From Sedimentisphaerales bacterium (GTDB lineage: Bacteria; Planctomycetota; Phycisphaerae; Sedimentisphaerales; SG8-4): a stretch of DNA of 39,732 nucleotides. Below, piece by piece: positions 23,240-32,251 of the stretch (position 1 is the stretch's first letter; each line of letters begins with the position of its first letter). A program made the position numbers and the translations under genes. Location: NCBI GenBank assembly GCA_016932895.1, contig JAFGCA010000142.1, positions 1 through 39,732 of the forward strand, in the 5' to 3' direction. The notes below the pieces were generated by a model. The model was not told the origin of the DNA and did not search any database. It worked only from the letters and a program-made list of their open reading frames with translations.

Positions 23240-24048
23240 CTCATTGCCTCCCGGGGCGGCCTGCGAAGATACCGCTCCTGAAACACATCGCCAAGATTGA
23301 TGTTGTACTTGACCTCGCTGAACTGCATCTCGGTCTTGCTGCCCGTCTTGAGATCCTGCACCACCGACTGCGTCACGGTGGGGAAATCCTGAATGGTTTC
23401 CACCTTCGTCGACTCGATCACGCGGTACAGCTTGCCCTCCTTGTCGAAGAACTCCATCTTCATGGGGACGAAGGTCTTCCGGTCGATGGCCACGTTGTAG
23501 TAGCTAAACTCCACCGTCTCGGGCTTCTTCGGCACGTTCTTGACAACAAAGAGCGCCTCGGTCGTCTCGATCAGCTCGTGGGTGTCCTCGTCAAGGCTGC
23601 GCCCGGAGACGTCCTCGTACAGGAAGTCCGAGCCGACGAAACTGGTCCGCTTGTCGCCGGCGGCGATGCGATTGACCACGTCCAGAGCGGGCATGTACAG
23701 CCATCGGTCATCGTCCTTGCTCACGTCGGCGTGCTTGTGGACCAGGTAGGTCATCCGACGGACGTCCGGCGGACGCTGAAAATAGACGAAGTAGTCCTGG
23801 TCGCCTCCGTCCTTGACGTCCTTGCGCAGGATGACGAACTCGCGCTGACGTTTCTGCCCCTGCTTGTTGGTGATGGTCATCTCCACTTTGGCCTTGCCGT
23901 CGTCGCCCTGGTAGTAGGCGACGATGTTGGCCTTGTTGACGATGGTCTGGACGTCGGGCGTTTCCTGGGCCGCCGGAGCCGCGCCGACGACGGCAAGACT
24001 CGCAACAAAGGACAGCAGCAATAAACTCACATTCATGTTCCGCAACAT
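23236..24048 (-). CDS. Outer-membrane lipoprotein-sorting (LolA-like) protein
   Basis: This gene encodes about 270 residues. The signal peptide is VSLLLLSFVASLAVVGAAPA. The body matches LolA-like proteins found beside RND/MMPL exporters: QDYFVYFQRPPDVRRMTYLV, DDRWLYMPALDVVNRIAAGD, KRTSFVGSDFLYEDVSGR and a C-terminal FSEVKYNINLGDVFQERYL. Such proteins are thought to carry lipids across the periplasm from the exporter. The ATG at 24048 is preferred over a TTG at 24072 because it begins the signal peptide directly. GGCAGGTG lies upstream. The stop overlaps the next start by four bases. Confidence 0.85.
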   Translation of the reverse strand: MLRNMNVSLLLLSFVASLAVVGAAPAAQETPDVQTIVNKANIVAYYQGDDGKAKVEMTITNKQGQKRQREFVILRKDVKDGGDQDYFVYFQRPPDVRRMTYLVHKHADVSKDDDRWLYMPALDVVNRIAAGDKRTSFVGSDFLYEDVSGRSLDEDTHELIETTEALFVVKNVPKKPETVEFSYYNVAIDRKTFVPMKMEFFDKEGKLYRVIESTKVETIQDFPTVTQSVVQDLKTGSKTEMQFSEVKYNINLGDVFQERYLRRPPREAMR

Positions 24049-24072
24049 GTCACACCTGCCTTTCTTTCGCAA

Positions 24073-24261
24073 TCAGCCTCTCACACCGAGCTTGCGCAGG
24101 AACGTCATCATCGGGCACCAGTTGGTGAATGCCGACTGCAACAGGTTCAACCCCACAAAGCCGGTAAAGAGCAGCCAGTAGGGTGAATGATAGTGGGCCA
24201 GCAGGGCGCTGGCAACGACAAAGGACCCAGCAATTGCTCTGAGGTATCTTTCCACCGTCAT
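24073..24261 (-). CDS. DUF2892 (YgaP-type transmembrane) small protein
   Basis: This gene encodes 62 residues with two hydrophobic helices and a C-terminal NWCPMMTFLRKLGVRG, the C-P...L..LG signature of DUF2892 proteins. In YgaP-type proteins this segment anchors a rhodanese, and standalone versions often occur with sulfur- or thiol-related genes. The ATG overlaps the TGA of the RND gene (ATGA), and GGGAGG lies inside the end of that gene, so translation is coupled. Confidence 0.8.
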   Translation of the reverse strand: MTVERYLRAIAGSFVVASALLAHYHSPYWLLFTGFVGLNLLQSAFTNWCPMMTFLRKLGVRG

Positions 24262-27113
24262 GATTGACCTCCCTCATTGGATGGTACATCCTTTTGCTCT
24301 CGGGCTTCGATCGCGCGACAGGCTTGCCTGCGCGACATGAGGCTGCACGACAGCGCCATCAAGGGCACGGCCACGCCCCCCACCACGGCCAGACCGGTCC
24401 AGCCCAGATGCCAGTATTGGTGCAGGTTCAGGGCCACCAGCACCACGGCTGCGATCGAAACGGCCATGCAAAAGGCGCAGTTGCAACCGACCGACCGCGG
24501 TGCTTTCGCCACTTTGAACATCCTCTTCTCCGCCACCGTCAAAATGGCCGGCAGGACCATCAACGTCACCACACCCGACAGGCCCATGATCGCACACAGG
24601 AAGATGCCGACCGTCTTGTACGGAACCAGCGGCGCCGCCAGCAAGGGCAAAAAGCCGATGGCGATGACCAGGACGTTACGGCTGATCGCCCGCGCGGGCT
24701 CGCCGAACATGGTCGCGGCGGCGGCCTTCCACGAACCGGTCCGGGCCTGCGTGCTCCGCGCCCGTTCGAGGAAGTGGATCGCAAAGTCCACCGCCATGCC
24801 GAGCGTCAGCGCGCTGAGAACGGCCACCGGCATGTCGTAGTCCTTGCCCATCAGACCGATGAGACCGTAGATGAGCAGGATGGTAATCGACAGCGGCACC
24901 ATGCACACCAGGCCCCACAACGGCGAGCGGAAGAGGATCGACATCATAATGAAGACGATGATAAAACTGCCCAGCAGCGACTGGAGCATGCCCCAGACCA
25001 TCTTTTCCTGCCAGACCGTGTTGATGTAGGTCAGGCCCGCCCAGCGGTGCGTCAGCGGCGTTGGGGCGGGGTGCTCCTCGAAGAACGCATCCACCGCCGC
25101 GATCACCTTCTCCATGTCCTTGTTGTCGCCGCTGCGAAGCTGGAGCCAGAGATTGGCTTTGTCGTAATCGTTGGTGACAAAATGCCAGAGGTCGTCGGGA
25201 TTGTGGCTGCTCTGGAACTGGATCAGGCACTGCGCCACGGCCGCCGACGAAGGCGGGATCGCCGGCTCCTGCGTCGCGCCGCCCATCAGCTCCTTGTACA
25301 CCTTGGCCACGATGTCGGCCACCGAATTGCTCTTGCCCACGAGCCCCTCTTCCTCCAGATGCTCCTGAAGCTGCGCCATGTAGGTGAGGACTTCGGGCTG
25401 CTTGAACGCCTTGAGGCCTTCCTTCTGGGCCTCGAAGAAATACGCCAGTTCGTACCAGACATCAGCGACGTTTCCGTCGGCGGCCGCCTGCTTGTCATTG
25501 GCGAACTTGGTGAGCTTGTCGAGATAATCGGCCTTGTTCACGTCCGTGGAGGCCCTCTCGATCAGAGCCCGGTCCATCTCCGCCATCAAGCCGCGCGCCT
25601 CGGGCAGCTCTTCGGCCAATCTGGAGATCTCCTTTTCCAAACGCGTCCGAACGACTCCCGTGTATGTGGCGTCGACGTTCGGATCCGAGGTGTCCTCAAG
25701 AACCAGGTAGGCCATGTACGTGCCGCCGAAGTGTGTGTTCAGCTCGATGTCCGCCCGGCGAATCGGGTGGCTTTTGGCGAACCATTTGGTGGGATTGTCG
25801 TTGATGACGATGCGCGTGATGCCGTAGATGGCGATGACGCTGACGATCAGCAGCACCACGAGAATCGGCTTGGCCGCTTTGTAGGTGAACGTACCGCCGG
25901 CATGCAGCAGCCGCATCAGCCAGGTCTGCTTCTCTTCATGGACCGCCGCAGCTCCGAAGTTCTCCAGCGAGCTTTCCCGCAGCAGCATGATGTAAGCCGG
26001 AACAAACGTCACCGTGCAGACCCACGCGATCATGATCCCGACCGCGACGAAAATGCCGAACACCTGTACCGGCGGGATCGGCGTCAAGGCCAGCGAGGCG
26101 AAACCCGCCGCCGAGGTCAGCGACGTGTAGAGCATCGGCATGAACAGGTGCCCCATGACCTCGAGCGTCGTCTCGCGCCGGCCCTTCTCCTTGGTGTACA
26201 GGTCAAAGAACTCCGAGAGGATGTGCACCGAGTCCACCACCGCGATCGGCATCAGGAAAATCGGGATCATCGAGCTCATGATATGGACCGGATAGCCCAG
26301 CCCGATCAGCGCCCCCATCGTGGCAATCACCGCGACCATCGCCACGATCATCGGCGAGATCACCAGCACGAGCTTGCGGAAGAACACCAGCATGAGAATA
26401 AAGATGACCAGCATGGCCAGTGGCGCCGAGATCGCCATCTGCACGAACATCTCGTAGCCGAAGGTGTCTTCCGCCACGGGCAGGCCGGTGACGTGGTACT
26501 GCTCGTCGCCCTCGAAGCGGGCGACCTGGTCGTTCAGCGCCCGGTACAACTCGTGACTGACGTGTTTGCTCGTCAGCGGCATGTAGATGCACAGGGCCTT
26601 GCCGTCCTCGGAGATGACCGTGCCGTACAACAGCGGGTTGGACATCGCCTTGTCGCGGATCTCCAGCGCCTCGGCCTCGGTGGCCGGCGGCCGGGGCATG
26701 AGCCACTCGAATTTGACCACGCCCGGACCGCCCTGGCTGATGTGGTCCACCAGCGACGGCGCCATCAGGTCCACCTCGACGACGCCTTCGTTGGGGTCCT
26801 TGGCGCTGCGCCAGGTCCGGGCGAACTCGGTCAACTCGTAGATTTTCGTCAGCGACGAAACGTTGAACACCCCGCTGGGGTCCTTCTCGTTGACCACGCC
26901 CAGAACGACGATGTCGTATAGCACGAAGTCCTCTTTGGTCTGGTCGTGAAAGACGCGGACGGGCTCATCGGCTGAGAGCATGTTCTCCGGGTCCGTATCC
27001 ACCTTGATCAACGGGATCAACGCGCCCAGCGCCAGGGTGAAAACCACCAGCAGCGCCGTGACCAGCTTGTAATGCCTCAGAGAAAAATCGGTTAGCTTCT
27101 GTTTTCTATCCAT
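24258..27113 (-). CDS. RND/MMPL-family exporter
   Basis: This gene encodes 951 residues. The RND layout is duplicated: a first helix (YKLVTALLVVFTLALGALIP), a large periplasmic loop with VRVFHDQTKEDF, then a helix bundle with MSSMIPIFLMPIAVVDSVHI. The second half repeats this, with DYDMPVAVLSALTLGMAVDF and AIHFLERARS. It probably exports lipids or hydrophobic compounds using proton motive force, handing them to the LolA-like and barrel proteins encoded downstream. An unusual C-terminal tail adds a GCNCAFC cysteine cluster and about two further helices, including a second AVVGGVAVPLMALSCSLM stretch. The ATG at 27113 is close behind GAAGGA. It lies in the arsR operon between the peroxiredoxin and DUF2892 genes. 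Confidence 0.85.
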   Translation of the reverse strand: MDRKQKLTDFSLRHYKLVTALLVVFTLALGALIPLIKVDTDPENMLSADEPVRVFHDQTKEDFVLYDIVVLGVVNEKDPSGVFNVSSLTKIYELTEFARTWRSAKDPNEGVVEVDLMAPSLVDHISQGGPGVVKFEWLMPRPPATEAEALEIRDKAMSNPLLYGTVISEDGKALCIYMPLTSKHVSHELYRALNDQVARFEGDEQYHVTGLPVAEDTFGYEMFVQMAISAPLAMLVIFILMLVFFRKLVLVISPMIVAMVAVIATMGALIGLGYPVHIMSSMIPIFLMPIAVVDSVHILSEFFDLYTKEKGRRETTLEVMGHLFMPMLYTSLTSAAGFASLALTPIPPVQVFGIFVAVGIMIAWVCTVTFVPAYIMLLRESSLENFGAAAVHEEKQTWLMRLLHAGGTFTYKAAKPILVVLLIVSVIAIYGITRIVINDNPTKWFAKSHPIRRADIELNTHFGGTYMAYLVLEDTSDPNVDATYTGVVRTRLEKEISRLAEELPEARGLMAEMDRALIERASTDVNKADYLDKLTKFANDKQAAADGNVADVWYELAYFFEAQKEGLKAFKQPEVLTYMAQLQEHLEEEGLVGKSNSVADIVAKVYKELMGGATQEPAIPPSSAAVAQCLIQFQSSHNPDDLWHFVTNDYDKANLWLQLRSGDNKDMEKVIAAVDAFFEEHPAPTPLTHRWAGLTYINTVWQEKMVWGMLQSLLGSFIIVFIMMSILFRSPLWGLVCMVPLSITILLIYGLIGLMGKDYDMPVAVLSALTLGMAVDFAIHFLERARSTQARTGSWKAAAATMFGEPARAISRNVLVIAIGFLPLLAAPLVPYKTVGIFLCAIMGLSGVVTLMVLPAILTVAEKRMFKVAKAPRSVGCNCAFCMAVSIAAVVLVALNLHQYWHLGWTGLAVVGGVAVPLMALSCSLMSRRQACRAIEAREQKDVPSNEGGQS

Positions 27114-27202
27114 GTCCTTCGCCCCACCAGGTGCAGCGTCGCTGCGACCTTACCCAATTCCGTGGCTCCGTACACGTATCACCAACAATGACCCGCGTCC
27201 GC

Positions 27203-27883
27203 CTACTTGTGCGGACACTTCTTCAGGCAGAGGAACCAGTCGAGGACCTTCGTATCGGGGTCGGGTTTCTCGACCCGGTCCTTGGCGCTGCCGCACGAGC
27301 CCGGTGGCGGTACGATCACGTCGTCGCCGATCCGCCAATTTGCCGGCGTGGCGATGCCGTGTTCGTCGCTGTGCTGCATCGCGATCAGCAACCGCTTGAC
27401 CTCATCCATGTTCCGCCCGTTGCTGAGCGGGTAATACAGGATGGCGCGAACCATTCCCTCCGGGTCGATGATGAACACCGCCCGCACCGCCTGCGTCGTG
27501 CTGGCCGAAGGTTGCAGCATGCCGAACTTCTTGGAGACCTCCATCGTCAGATCGCTGATGACGGGGAACTTCACCTCCACGTCCTTCATGCCCTTGTACT
27601 CGATCTTCTCCTTGATCGTCCGCAGCCAGGCGATATGGCTGTAGGTGCTGTCGATGGACAGACCGAGCAACTCGGCGTTGAGCAGCCTGAATTCGTCCGC
27701 CATCGTCGCGAACGTCATGAATTCGGTCGTGCAGACCGGCGTGAAGTCCGCCGGGTGCGAGAAGAAGATCACCCACTTGCCCTTGTAGTCTTCCGGGAAG
27801 CGAATCCGCCCCTGCGTGGTCTCGGCCACAAACGACGGCGCCTTCTCTCCAATCAACGGTAATCTGTTGGCTTGTTCTTCCAT
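27203..27883 (-). CDS. Prx6-type peroxiredoxin
   Basis: This gene encodes 226 residues. The peroxidatic cysteine C51 is in SHPADFTPVCTTEF, and the Prx6-type C-terminal domain follows. The C-terminal tail has three more cysteines (C197, C219, C223, in ...DWFLCLKKCPHK), as in archaeal-type Prx6 enzymes where tail cysteines resolve the sulfenate. It reduces hydrogen peroxide or organic hydroperoxides in the cytoplasm. AAAGGAGAA precedes the ATG. Its place between a membrane iron-sulfur protein and an RND exporter, under an ArsR-type regulator, suggests a response to oxidants or reactive sulfur (inference). Confidence 0.9.
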   Translation of the reverse strand: MEEQANRLPLIGEKAPSFVAETTQGRIRFPEDYKGKWVIFFSHPADFTPVCTTEFMTFATMADEFRLLNAELLGLSIDSTYSHIAWLRTIKEKIEYKGMKDVEVKFPVISDLTMEVSKKFGMLQPSASTTQAVRAVFIIDPEGMVRAILYYPLSNGRNMDEVKRLLIAMQHSDEHGIATPANWRIGDDVIVPPPGSCGSAKDRVEKPDPDTKVLDWFLCLKKCPHK

Positions 27884-27934
27884 TGTAGTTCTCCTTTATC
27901 TCCGTTTGTTAAAGTGTGCCTGTCTATTCTTCTC

Positions 27935-29089
27935 TTACTCGTTTTTGAACTTGCCTTCAGGCGGTTTCGTTCGCTTGCCCGTTTTGAAAGCAATCGCATC
28001 GGCCGGACAGGTTTCGATACACGTCCCGCAGGCAAAACAATCGGGAATCATCTTGTCGCGTTTCAGGATCGCCCTCATCACCGTCGAAGGACACGCCTTC
28101 ACGCAGGCCTCGCAGGCGATGCACTTGTCGTAGTCCACGTGGATCTTGAAGATGCTGATCTTCTCCGCGACCCAGCCGGCCAAACCGAACGGGCAGAAGA
28201 AATGGCACCAGGGGCGATAGACAAACAGGCTCAAGACCAACAGCGCCGCTACAAACGCCCCTCCCAGAAGCCCCAGGACCTGCGGCTTGAAAATCTTGAA
28301 CGGGTCGATTCCTTCCACGATGTCAGTGGCCCAGACAAACGCAGCCACCGTCAGGGCGACGAAAAAGGCCAGGCGCACGCCGTTCGAGACAGCAAACGGG
28401 ACCTTGAACTGCCGCCACACGCCCCTGCGATCCTCCCGGTCTCGGTTCAGTCGGAAAATCAGATCCTGCAGCGTGCCGAGCTGGCAGCCCCAGGAGCAGA
28501 TGAACTTGTTCGCCGCGATCACCAGAAGCAGGAACACTCCGAACGCGACCAGTCGCGGCGGAAAGAGCACCCCTCGCGATCCGTACAGCACCACGGCATC
28601 CTTGACCGTCCCCATGGGGCTGGGATCCGAGCCCAGAGCCACGCCGAAAACGGCCACGGCCCCCAGAAGAAGCCACTTGCGACGGCCGGCAGTAACCTTG
28701 CCCTTCACCATCAAAACCAGCACCGCCCCCAGAAAGAGCACCCACAGGCCAAACTTGACGAGGATCTTGGCCCAGTTCTTTGACGCGTGCTCGGCGCGCA
28801 GGGCCAGAAAGCCCAGCGTCTTTTTGCGAATCTGGTCCTCGCTCATACCGAAGGCCGCCAGTGGCTTCTGGCCGTCCTGCTGAGACTGCATGGCAAAGAC
28901 CTGCTTCACCAGCCGGGGAGGCAACTCGTTGCGCCGGGCATACCCGGCGACGGTCATATTCTCTTCGATCACCAGCGGCTTCGTTGCGATGCGCCCTTCG
29001 GGGTGACCCGCCCAGAGCCGATGGGAGACATACGACAGTCCGGCAACCGCTGCCACCAGAAATACGAATTGGACAAGAATCTTCTGCAT
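27935..29089 (-). CDS. Membrane-bound 4Fe-4S ferredoxin-type protein (NapH/CcoG-like)
   Basis: This gene encodes 384 residues. An N-terminal helix comes first, followed by a soluble segment of about 90 residues, four to five further helices, and two CxxxC-type motifs at helix ends (CSWGCQLG and CHFFCPFG). The C-terminus has two 4Fe-4S clusters: CIACEACVKACP and CFACGTCIETCP. This is the NapH/CcoG-like design that passes electrons across the membrane. The soluble insert (VAGYARRNELPPRLVKQVFA onward) resembles the module in related proteins of anaerobes. It probably feeds electrons to a thiol or metal-centre partner in this operon. A GGGAAG element precedes the ATG at modest strength. Confidence 0.85.
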   Translation of the reverse strand: MQKILVQFVFLVAAVAGLSYVSHRLWAGHPEGRIATKPLVIEENMTVAGYARRNELPPRLVKQVFAMQSQQDGQKPLAAFGMSEDQIRKKTLGFLALRAEHASKNWAKILVKFGLWVLFLGAVLVLMVKGKVTAGRRKWLLLGAVAVFGVALGSDPSPMGTVKDAVVLYGSRGVLFPPRLVAFGVFLLLVIAANKFICSWGCQLGTLQDLIFRLNRDREDRRGVWRQFKVPFAVSNGVRLAFFVALTVAAFVWATDIVEGIDPFKIFKPQVLGLLGGAFVAALLVLSLFVYRPWCHFFCPFGLAGWVAEKISIFKIHVDYDKCIACEACVKACPSTVMRAILKRDKMIPDCFACGTCIETCPADAIAFKTGKRTKPPEGKFKNE

Positions 29090-29110
29090 GATCGCTTCCC
29101 AACGATAGGA

Positions 29111-29641
29111 TCACTTCTTGATGATGCCGGCGAGCATGGCCTTCTCGTCCCGGACGACACTGCCGCCCATCACTCTGGCAATGTTACCGCCGAACATTTT
29201 GGCCATCAAGCCCATGTTCATCTTGGATAGATGGACCGTGCCGTTGTCGCTTTCCCAGACGGCGAACGAACACGGCATCAGCGTCGAGATGTGGCGGTCG
29301 GTGGTCAAAACGCTCTTGGCATACTCCGGCTTGCACAGTTTCACCAGCTTCACACGCGGGCCGAATTCGACGCCGTGTTTGGCCATCGACCGGTTCATAT
29401 CGCTCACGGCCGAGACCACCCAGCCCTCGTTCGCAATGGACTTTTCCAGAGCAGCGACGGTTTCGTCAAAACCGAGCTCGCTCTCGTGCGTCACGATCAT
29501 CAGCGACGGCATCGTCGTGAAAATCACCAGCCCGCACACTATGGCCCCCGCCGCCAAGCCGGTCAGCCCGCCAATCAGGAAGTATGTGCCGCCCTTGCGT
29601 TTCGCTTTCTTGTCCTGCTGCAACGAGTCTTCATTCGTCAT
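29111..29641 (-). CDS. Membrane-anchored DUF302 protein
   Basis: This gene encodes 176 residues. A transmembrane anchor lies at about 19-45 (YFLIGGLTGLAAGAIVCGLV). The DUF302 domain follows, with SELGFDETVAALEKSIANEG, KLVKLCKPEYAKSVL and MPCSFAVWESDNG. DUF302 proteins are small alpha-beta domains of unknown function that often co-occur with sulfur or redox genes. The two cysteines in CKPEYA and MPCS are conserved-looking and could be reactive. The ATG overlaps the TGA of arsR (ATGA), so expression is directly coupled to the regulator. Confidence 0.85.
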   Translation of the reverse strand: MTNEDSLQQDKKAKRKGGTYFLIGGLTGLAAGAIVCGLVIFTTMPSLMIVTHESELGFDETVAALEKSIANEGWVVSAVSDMNRSMAKHGVEFGPRVKLVKLCKPEYAKSVLTTDRHISTLMPCSFAVWESDNGTVHLSKMNMGLMAKMFGGNIARVMGGSVVRDEKAMLAGIIKK

Positions 29642-29937
29642 CGTTCGCCTCTCTTTCGACTTCTACAGTGATCGTAAACACAGCCGAGAACCCGGACCAC
29701 GTTGGGATTCTCGATGCGGTAGTAGACTTTGGCTCCCTCCCGTCGCGAGGCCAGCACGCCCTTATCCTTCATCAGATTCAACTGCTGGCTCGTGATCGCC
29801 TGCTTCTCGCCGAGGGCGTCCGCGATTTCGCCGACGCTGCGCTCGCCGCCTTCCAGAATCTCGACGATCTGCAGCCGTAGCGGGTGGGCCACCGCCTTGA
29901 GCACTTCTGCCGCATGTGTCGCCAACTCCTTGTCCAT
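29638..29937 (-). CDS. ArsR-family winged-helix regulator
   Basis: This gene encodes 99 residues. The fold is clear from LKAVAHPLRLQIVEILEGGE, the recognition region ALGEKQAITSQQLNLMKDKG and the wing VLASRREGAKVYYRI. C86 and C91 (GCVYDHC) sit in the last helix and are the only cysteines. The ArsR metal motif ELCVCDL is absent, so the ligand may be a thiol or redox signal rather than arsenite. It likely represses its own operon from the palindrome at 29970-29987. It is the first gene; the downstream DUF302 start overlaps its stop. AAAGG lies upstream. Confidence 0.9.
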   Translation of the reverse strand: MDKELATHAAEVLKAVAHPLRLQIVEILEGGERSVGEIADALGEKQAITSQQLNLMKDKGVLASRREGAKVYYRIENPNVVRVLGCVYDHCRSRKRGER

Positions 29938-29969
29938 CAGAAAGCCTTTCTCGTATCAGTTTTCCGATA

Positions 29970-29987
29970 TATAGCAATATTACTATA
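29970..29987. promoter_or_regulatory. Probable ArsR-type operator
   Basis: The 18-bp sequence tatagcaatattactata is a near-perfect palindrome (one mismatched pair), 33-50 nt before the arsR ATG. Position, length and AT-rich character fit an ArsR-family operator covering the promoter. Exact promoter boxes could not be assigned. Confidence 0.55.
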
Positions 29988-30350
29988 CCAATCGCCCCCG
30001 GTTCGCCAAAAATGAAGAAATCTTCCGCGCGGGCCCGATCGACAAGCCCAAATCCGCACAATTCAATCTCCTTGCCCTTGCCCGGGTCTGCCGTTTTTTT
30101 TGCAGAAAATCAATTTTCCTATCAACATCCGGCCCACGACAAACGCCTTCACCCCGGCCGGGGGTGCACCGGAGACGCCTCGGGGCTTGTGGGCACCCTC
30201 CATCCCGCACCCCCGGCCTTCAGCCGGGACCCTCCGGCTGGATCAGGTAACGACTGCTTGGCGGCTCTTTCGTGAGGCAAGAGCGACCACTTCTGATGGT
30301 GCAGGACACTGTTGTGATGAATTCAGTTGCAGTGAGACAGGAGACGGAAT
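29988..30350. other. Intergenic region with GC-rich palindromes
   Basis: This spacer separates the arsR operon from the divergent TcmP gene, and no gene is supported. It has a short poly-T (30096-30103), a near-palindrome caccccggccgggggtg (30150-30166) and overlapping hairpins at 30212-30239 (cccggc/gccggg, agccgg/ccggct). These look like REP-type repeats. The end of the spacer carries the AGGAG for the TcmP gene. Confidence 0.45.
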
Positions 30351-31181
30351 ATGGCTGCCGGATTCGACGAAATTGGCTATTGGTCTGAGATCAAACTGGA
30401 CATCGTCCGAAAATATGCCGCCGCATACTCCAAGATCATGAGCAGGCAGGGTTTTGTGAGGGGGTATTATTACATTGATGCTTTCGCAGGCGCCGGCATC
30501 CACTTATCCAGGCGCACCCGGGACTTTGTGCTTGGAAGTCCCATCAATGCCTTGAACGTTGAGCCCCCGTTCACCGGCTACTACTTCATTGACCTGGACG
30601 GTGAAAAGGCGGACATCCTCCGAGAGTTGACAGCCGACTGCGAAATCGCGGAGGTGCTTGAAGGAGACTGCAATCGAATCCTCATAGACGAAGTACTCCC
30701 GCCAATTCGCTATGATGCCTACAAACGTGCCCTCTGCTTGCTCGATCCATACGGCTTGGATTTGGACTGGGAGGTCGTACGCACAGCTGGGAAATCCAAG
30801 GCTCTCGAAGTTTTTCTCAACTTCCCGGTGATGGACATGAACAGAAATGTCCTCTGGAGCAATCCCAAAAACGTGGCACAGAACCAGATTGCGCGGATGG
30901 ACGCATACTGGGGCGACAAGACATGGAGGGAAGCTGCCTACAGAAAAACCCAAGGATTGTTCGATATCATGGAAGAAAAGACATCAAACGAAATAGTCGC
31001 CGAAGCGTACCGTACGAGATTGAAGGAGCTTGCCGGTTTTCAGTACGTACCGCGCCCGATAGCAATGAGGAACACAAAAGGTGCTACCGTCTATTATCTC
31101 TTTTTTGCCAGCCCAAACAAAACAGGGGCGAAGATCGTATCCGACATTTTTGCAAAGTACGAGAACTGGGGTGCATCGTAA
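30351..31181 (+). CDS. Three-Cys-motif partner protein (TcmP)
   Basis: This gene encodes 276 residues. [12 protein letters not shown] (motif near 40-50) resembles the SAM-binding motif I of class I methyltransferases, and [14 protein letters not shown] (128-140) resembles their motif IV. TcmP proteins are known only as partners of three-Cys-motif (Gp37/Gp68, DUF5131) proteins, and their activity is not established. The ATG has ACAGGAGA upstream. The stop overlaps the next gene's ATG by one base (TAATG), so the two are translated together. The gene is visibly more AT-rich than most of the window, consistent with transfer. The partner identity is confident; a methyltransferase activity is inference. 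Confidence 0.8.
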   Translation: MAAGFDEIGYWSEIKLDIVRKYAAAYSKIMSRQGFVRGYYYIDAFAGAGIHLSRRTRDFVLGSPINALNVEPPFTGYYFIDLDGEKADILRELTADCEIAEVLEGDCNRILIDEVLPPIRYDAYKRALCLLDPYGLDLDWEVVRTAGKSKALEVFLNFPVMDMNRNVLWSNPKNVAQNQIARMDAYWGDKTWREAAYRKTQGLFDIMEEKTSNEIVAEAYRTRLKELAGFQYVPRPIAMRNTKGATVYYLFFASPNKTGAKIVSDIFAKYENWGAS

Positions 31182-31933
31182 TGGCTTCAAGATCCCGCAT
31201 TGAATGGACGCAAGCAACGTGGAACCCAGTTACTGGTTGTACGAAGATTAGCGCGGGCTGCCTGAACTGTTACGCCGAGCGGATGGCCCGCCGGCTCCAG
31301 GCCATGGGCCAGCCCAATTATCGCAACGGCTTCGGCGTCACGCTCCATCCCCACATGCTCGACCTGCCGCTGCGGTGGAAACAGCCTCGGACGATCTTCG
31401 TAAACTCGATGAGCGATCTGTTCCACAAGGACGTGCCATTCGACTTCATCGAGCAGGTCTTCAACGTGATGCGCCGGGCGCCTCAGCATCGCTTCCAGGT
31501 CTTGACCAAGCGCGCAGAGCGGCTGGAAAAGCTGAGCGCTAGATTACCGTGGCCCGATAACGTATGGGTGGGCGTAACTGTCGAGAACGACGAATGTGCC
31601 TTTCGCATCGATCATCTCAAGCGAACCGGTGCGACGATAAAGTTCATTTCCTTCGAGCCACTCCTCGGCCCTATGGAGGACATCAGCTTTGAGGGTATCG
31701 ATTGGGCCATTGTCGGCGGCGAGTCCGGCCCCGGCGCCCGGCCGATGCAGCGCGAATGGGTCACCGACATCCGCGACCAATGCCTCGCCGCACAGGTCCC
31801 CTTCTTCTTCAAACAATGGGGCGGCGTCAACAAAAAGCGAAACGGACGCACCCTCGAAAACAAAACCTGGAGCCAAACGCCACAACCCAAAACGCGAAAA
31901 CAATTCGCCTCTGCCCAAACCGCAGCCGTTTGA
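31181..31933 (+). CDS. Three-Cys-motif protein of the Gp37/Gp68 (DUF5131) family
   Basis: This gene encodes 250 residues. [20 protein letters not shown] (14-33) holds the cysteines C20-x6-C27-x2-C30 that name the family. Further family blocks are [62 protein letters not shown] and FFFKQWGG. The cysteine set suggests an iron-sulfur cluster, and the fold may be radical-SAM-like; family function is not known. It follows TcmP with a one-base overlap. The protein ends in a short basic tail. Similar genes occur in phages and in genomic islands, which fits an accessory origin. Confidence 0.88.
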   Translation: MASRSRIEWTQATWNPVTGCTKISAGCLNCYAERMARRLQAMGQPNYRNGFGVTLHPHMLDLPLRWKQPRTIFVNSMSDLFHKDVPFDFIEQVFNVMRRAPQHRFQVLTKRAERLEKLSARLPWPDNVWVGVTVENDECAFRIDHLKRTGATIKFISFEPLLGPMEDISFEGIDWAIVGGESGPGARPMQREWVTDIRDQCLAAQVPFFFKQWGGVNKKRNGRTLENKTWSQTPQPKTRKQFASAQTAAV

Positions 31934-32251
31934 CACACGGCCGTGAGACGAGGTTTTGACCCGGCGTTGTTCCCTGGTTCTTATTGTCGCCGGGCGTGTT
32001 GGGCCGTGGCTGTTGCAGCGCGATCACCGTGCGCTCCCGGCAAAATACACACGAAACAACCCTGGACGATGACGCTTCTACACGTTGCCAGTATGCCGCG
32101 GCCGATAAGAAATTAGGCACCATAGCCAAAAGCGGGGATTTTCTGGGTTTTTAAGCTTGACAAACGGCAGGTCGCTGGTTAATGTAGGCTGGCAAGGCAA
32201 CCTGGATGGGCCTTCTGTCAAATGGAGTTGGCGAAGAAGGAAGGATGAAGG
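31934..32251. other. Intergenic region upstream of the response regulator
   Basis: No gene is seen. A weak stem (cccggcg 31960-31966 / cgccggg 31988-31994) after the three-Cys gene could be a terminator, but has no U-run. The right part carries the promoter for the regulator. Confidence 0.4.
32157..32185 (+). promoter_or_regulatory. Sigma-70-like promoter for the response regulator
   Basis: TTGACA (32157-32162) and TAATGT (32180-32185) are separated by exactly 17 bp. The match is perfect at -35 and good at -10. The start codon of the regulator is about 67 nt further on. Confidence 0.65.

Noticed and set aside
24264..26921. 885-codon plus-strand ORF
   Set aside because: His/Arg/Gln-rich antisense shadow of the RND exporter.
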